The notes under the pieces are model-generated. The model was not told the origin of the DNA. It did no database searches and worked only from the letters and a program-made list of their open reading frames with translations. A stretch of DNA of 49,097 bases, taken from CAYUFB01 sp964444125 (GTDB lineage: Bacteria; Patescibacteriota; Dojkabacteria; B142; JAFGMG01). This document shows, one piece after another, positions 49,069 through 49,097 of this stretch (position 1 is its first letter; each line of letters begins with the position of its first letter). The position numbers and the translations under genes are program-made. The DNA lies in contig CAYUFB010000006.1 of assembly GCA_964444125.1 (NCBI GenBank), positions 1 to 49,097 on the forward strand, written 5' to 3'.

Positions 49069-49097
49069 TACTTTTTGCATCAAAAGTGCATCCTGTT

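Noticed and set aside
1..49097. Alternative genetic code with UGA as Gly, as in some candidate phyla
   Set aside because: TGA acts as a normal terminal stop, for example at the end of valS and dnaJ, and no conserved Gly falls on an internal TGA.
1..49097. CRISPR array, insertion sequence or prophage
   Set aside because: No regularly spaced repeats, transposase or phage structural genes were found; the repeats near 36.5 kb are short palindromes.
1..49097. tRNA genes
   Set aside because: The intergenic stretches were searched for the T-loop GTTCRANNC with an acceptor stem; only the tmRNA end fits.

Overview
The window looks like a chromosomal segment of a low-GC (about one third G+C) bacterium of the Candidate Phyla Radiation (Patescibacteria). 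The signs are a short IF-2 without its N-terminal region, a Gram-positive-style envelope set (sortase, MltG, YidC-Jag, L25/Ctc), a compact type IV pilus operon, an archaeal-type adenylate kinase, and dispersed palindromic repeats of a kind I associate with these genomes. Almost no gene has a Shine-Dalgarno sequence; starts lie in A/T-rich sequence, often just downstream of good sigma70-type (often extended -10) promoters. TGA is used as a stop, which argues against the UGA-recoding lineages. A Dojkabacteria- or Microgenomates-like origin is a guess. No rRNA or tRNA gene was recognised; one tmRNA gene was.

Layout. 1-2.5 kb: GT2 glycosyltransferase, a two-TM protein and MltG. 2.5-4.4 kb: intergenic hairpins, a membrane EEP hydrolase, a small Cys-containing ORF and a bidirectional terminator. 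4.4-10.3 kb (minus): groES-groEL with its own promoter and a large inverted repeat; a csoR-like repressor plus thioredoxin behind a promoter that carries a textbook CsoR/RcnR-type operator; archaeal-type adenylate kinase, rhomboid protease, IF-2. 10.3-17.1 kb: dnaJ, a degenerate cupin glucose-6-phosphate-isomerase-like protein, serS, a structured RNA-like element, a large single-pass protein and an FtsA-like ATPase. 17.3-19.5 kb (plus): an accessory cassette of a kinase-fold protein, a histidine phosphatase and a deoxyribosyltransferase-fold protein fused to a ribbon-helix-helix domain, with a tandem repeat in its promoter. 19.6-23.7 kb (minus): Maf-like protein, protease-less Lon ATPase, L25, Jag, YidC. 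23.8-24.5 kb: two small helical proteins. 24.5-30.8 kb (minus): type IV pilus operon, including a pilin fused to a large propeller-like ectodomain. 30.9-36.5 kb: degenerate histidine kinase, sortase with a nearby NHL-repeat LPDTG protein split by a frameshift in a G6 tract, two GIY-YIG proteins flanking a broken AEC-type permease. 36.5-37.2 kb: palindromic repeats and a tmRNA gene. 37.2-40 kb: GAF-PAS histidine kinase and ComF. 40-43.2 kb: a T-box leader and a valyl-tRNA synthetase with an apparently active histidine-phosphatase domain inserted in it. 43.2-49 kb (minus): a frameshifted histidine kinase, TatD, MetG, a membrane protein, and a DsbA-like protein whose two halves are in swapped order.

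The most noteworthy items are the circularly permuted DsbA-like protein (48041-49015), the ValRS/phosphatase chimera under T-box control (40075-43209), the kinase/phosphatase/nucleotide-sensor cassette with a predicted autoregulatory operator (17276-19522), the CsoR-family operator over the csoR-trx promoter (7321-7361), and the archaeal-type adenylate kinase (7382-7981). All function calls rest on motifs read by eye; no database search was run.
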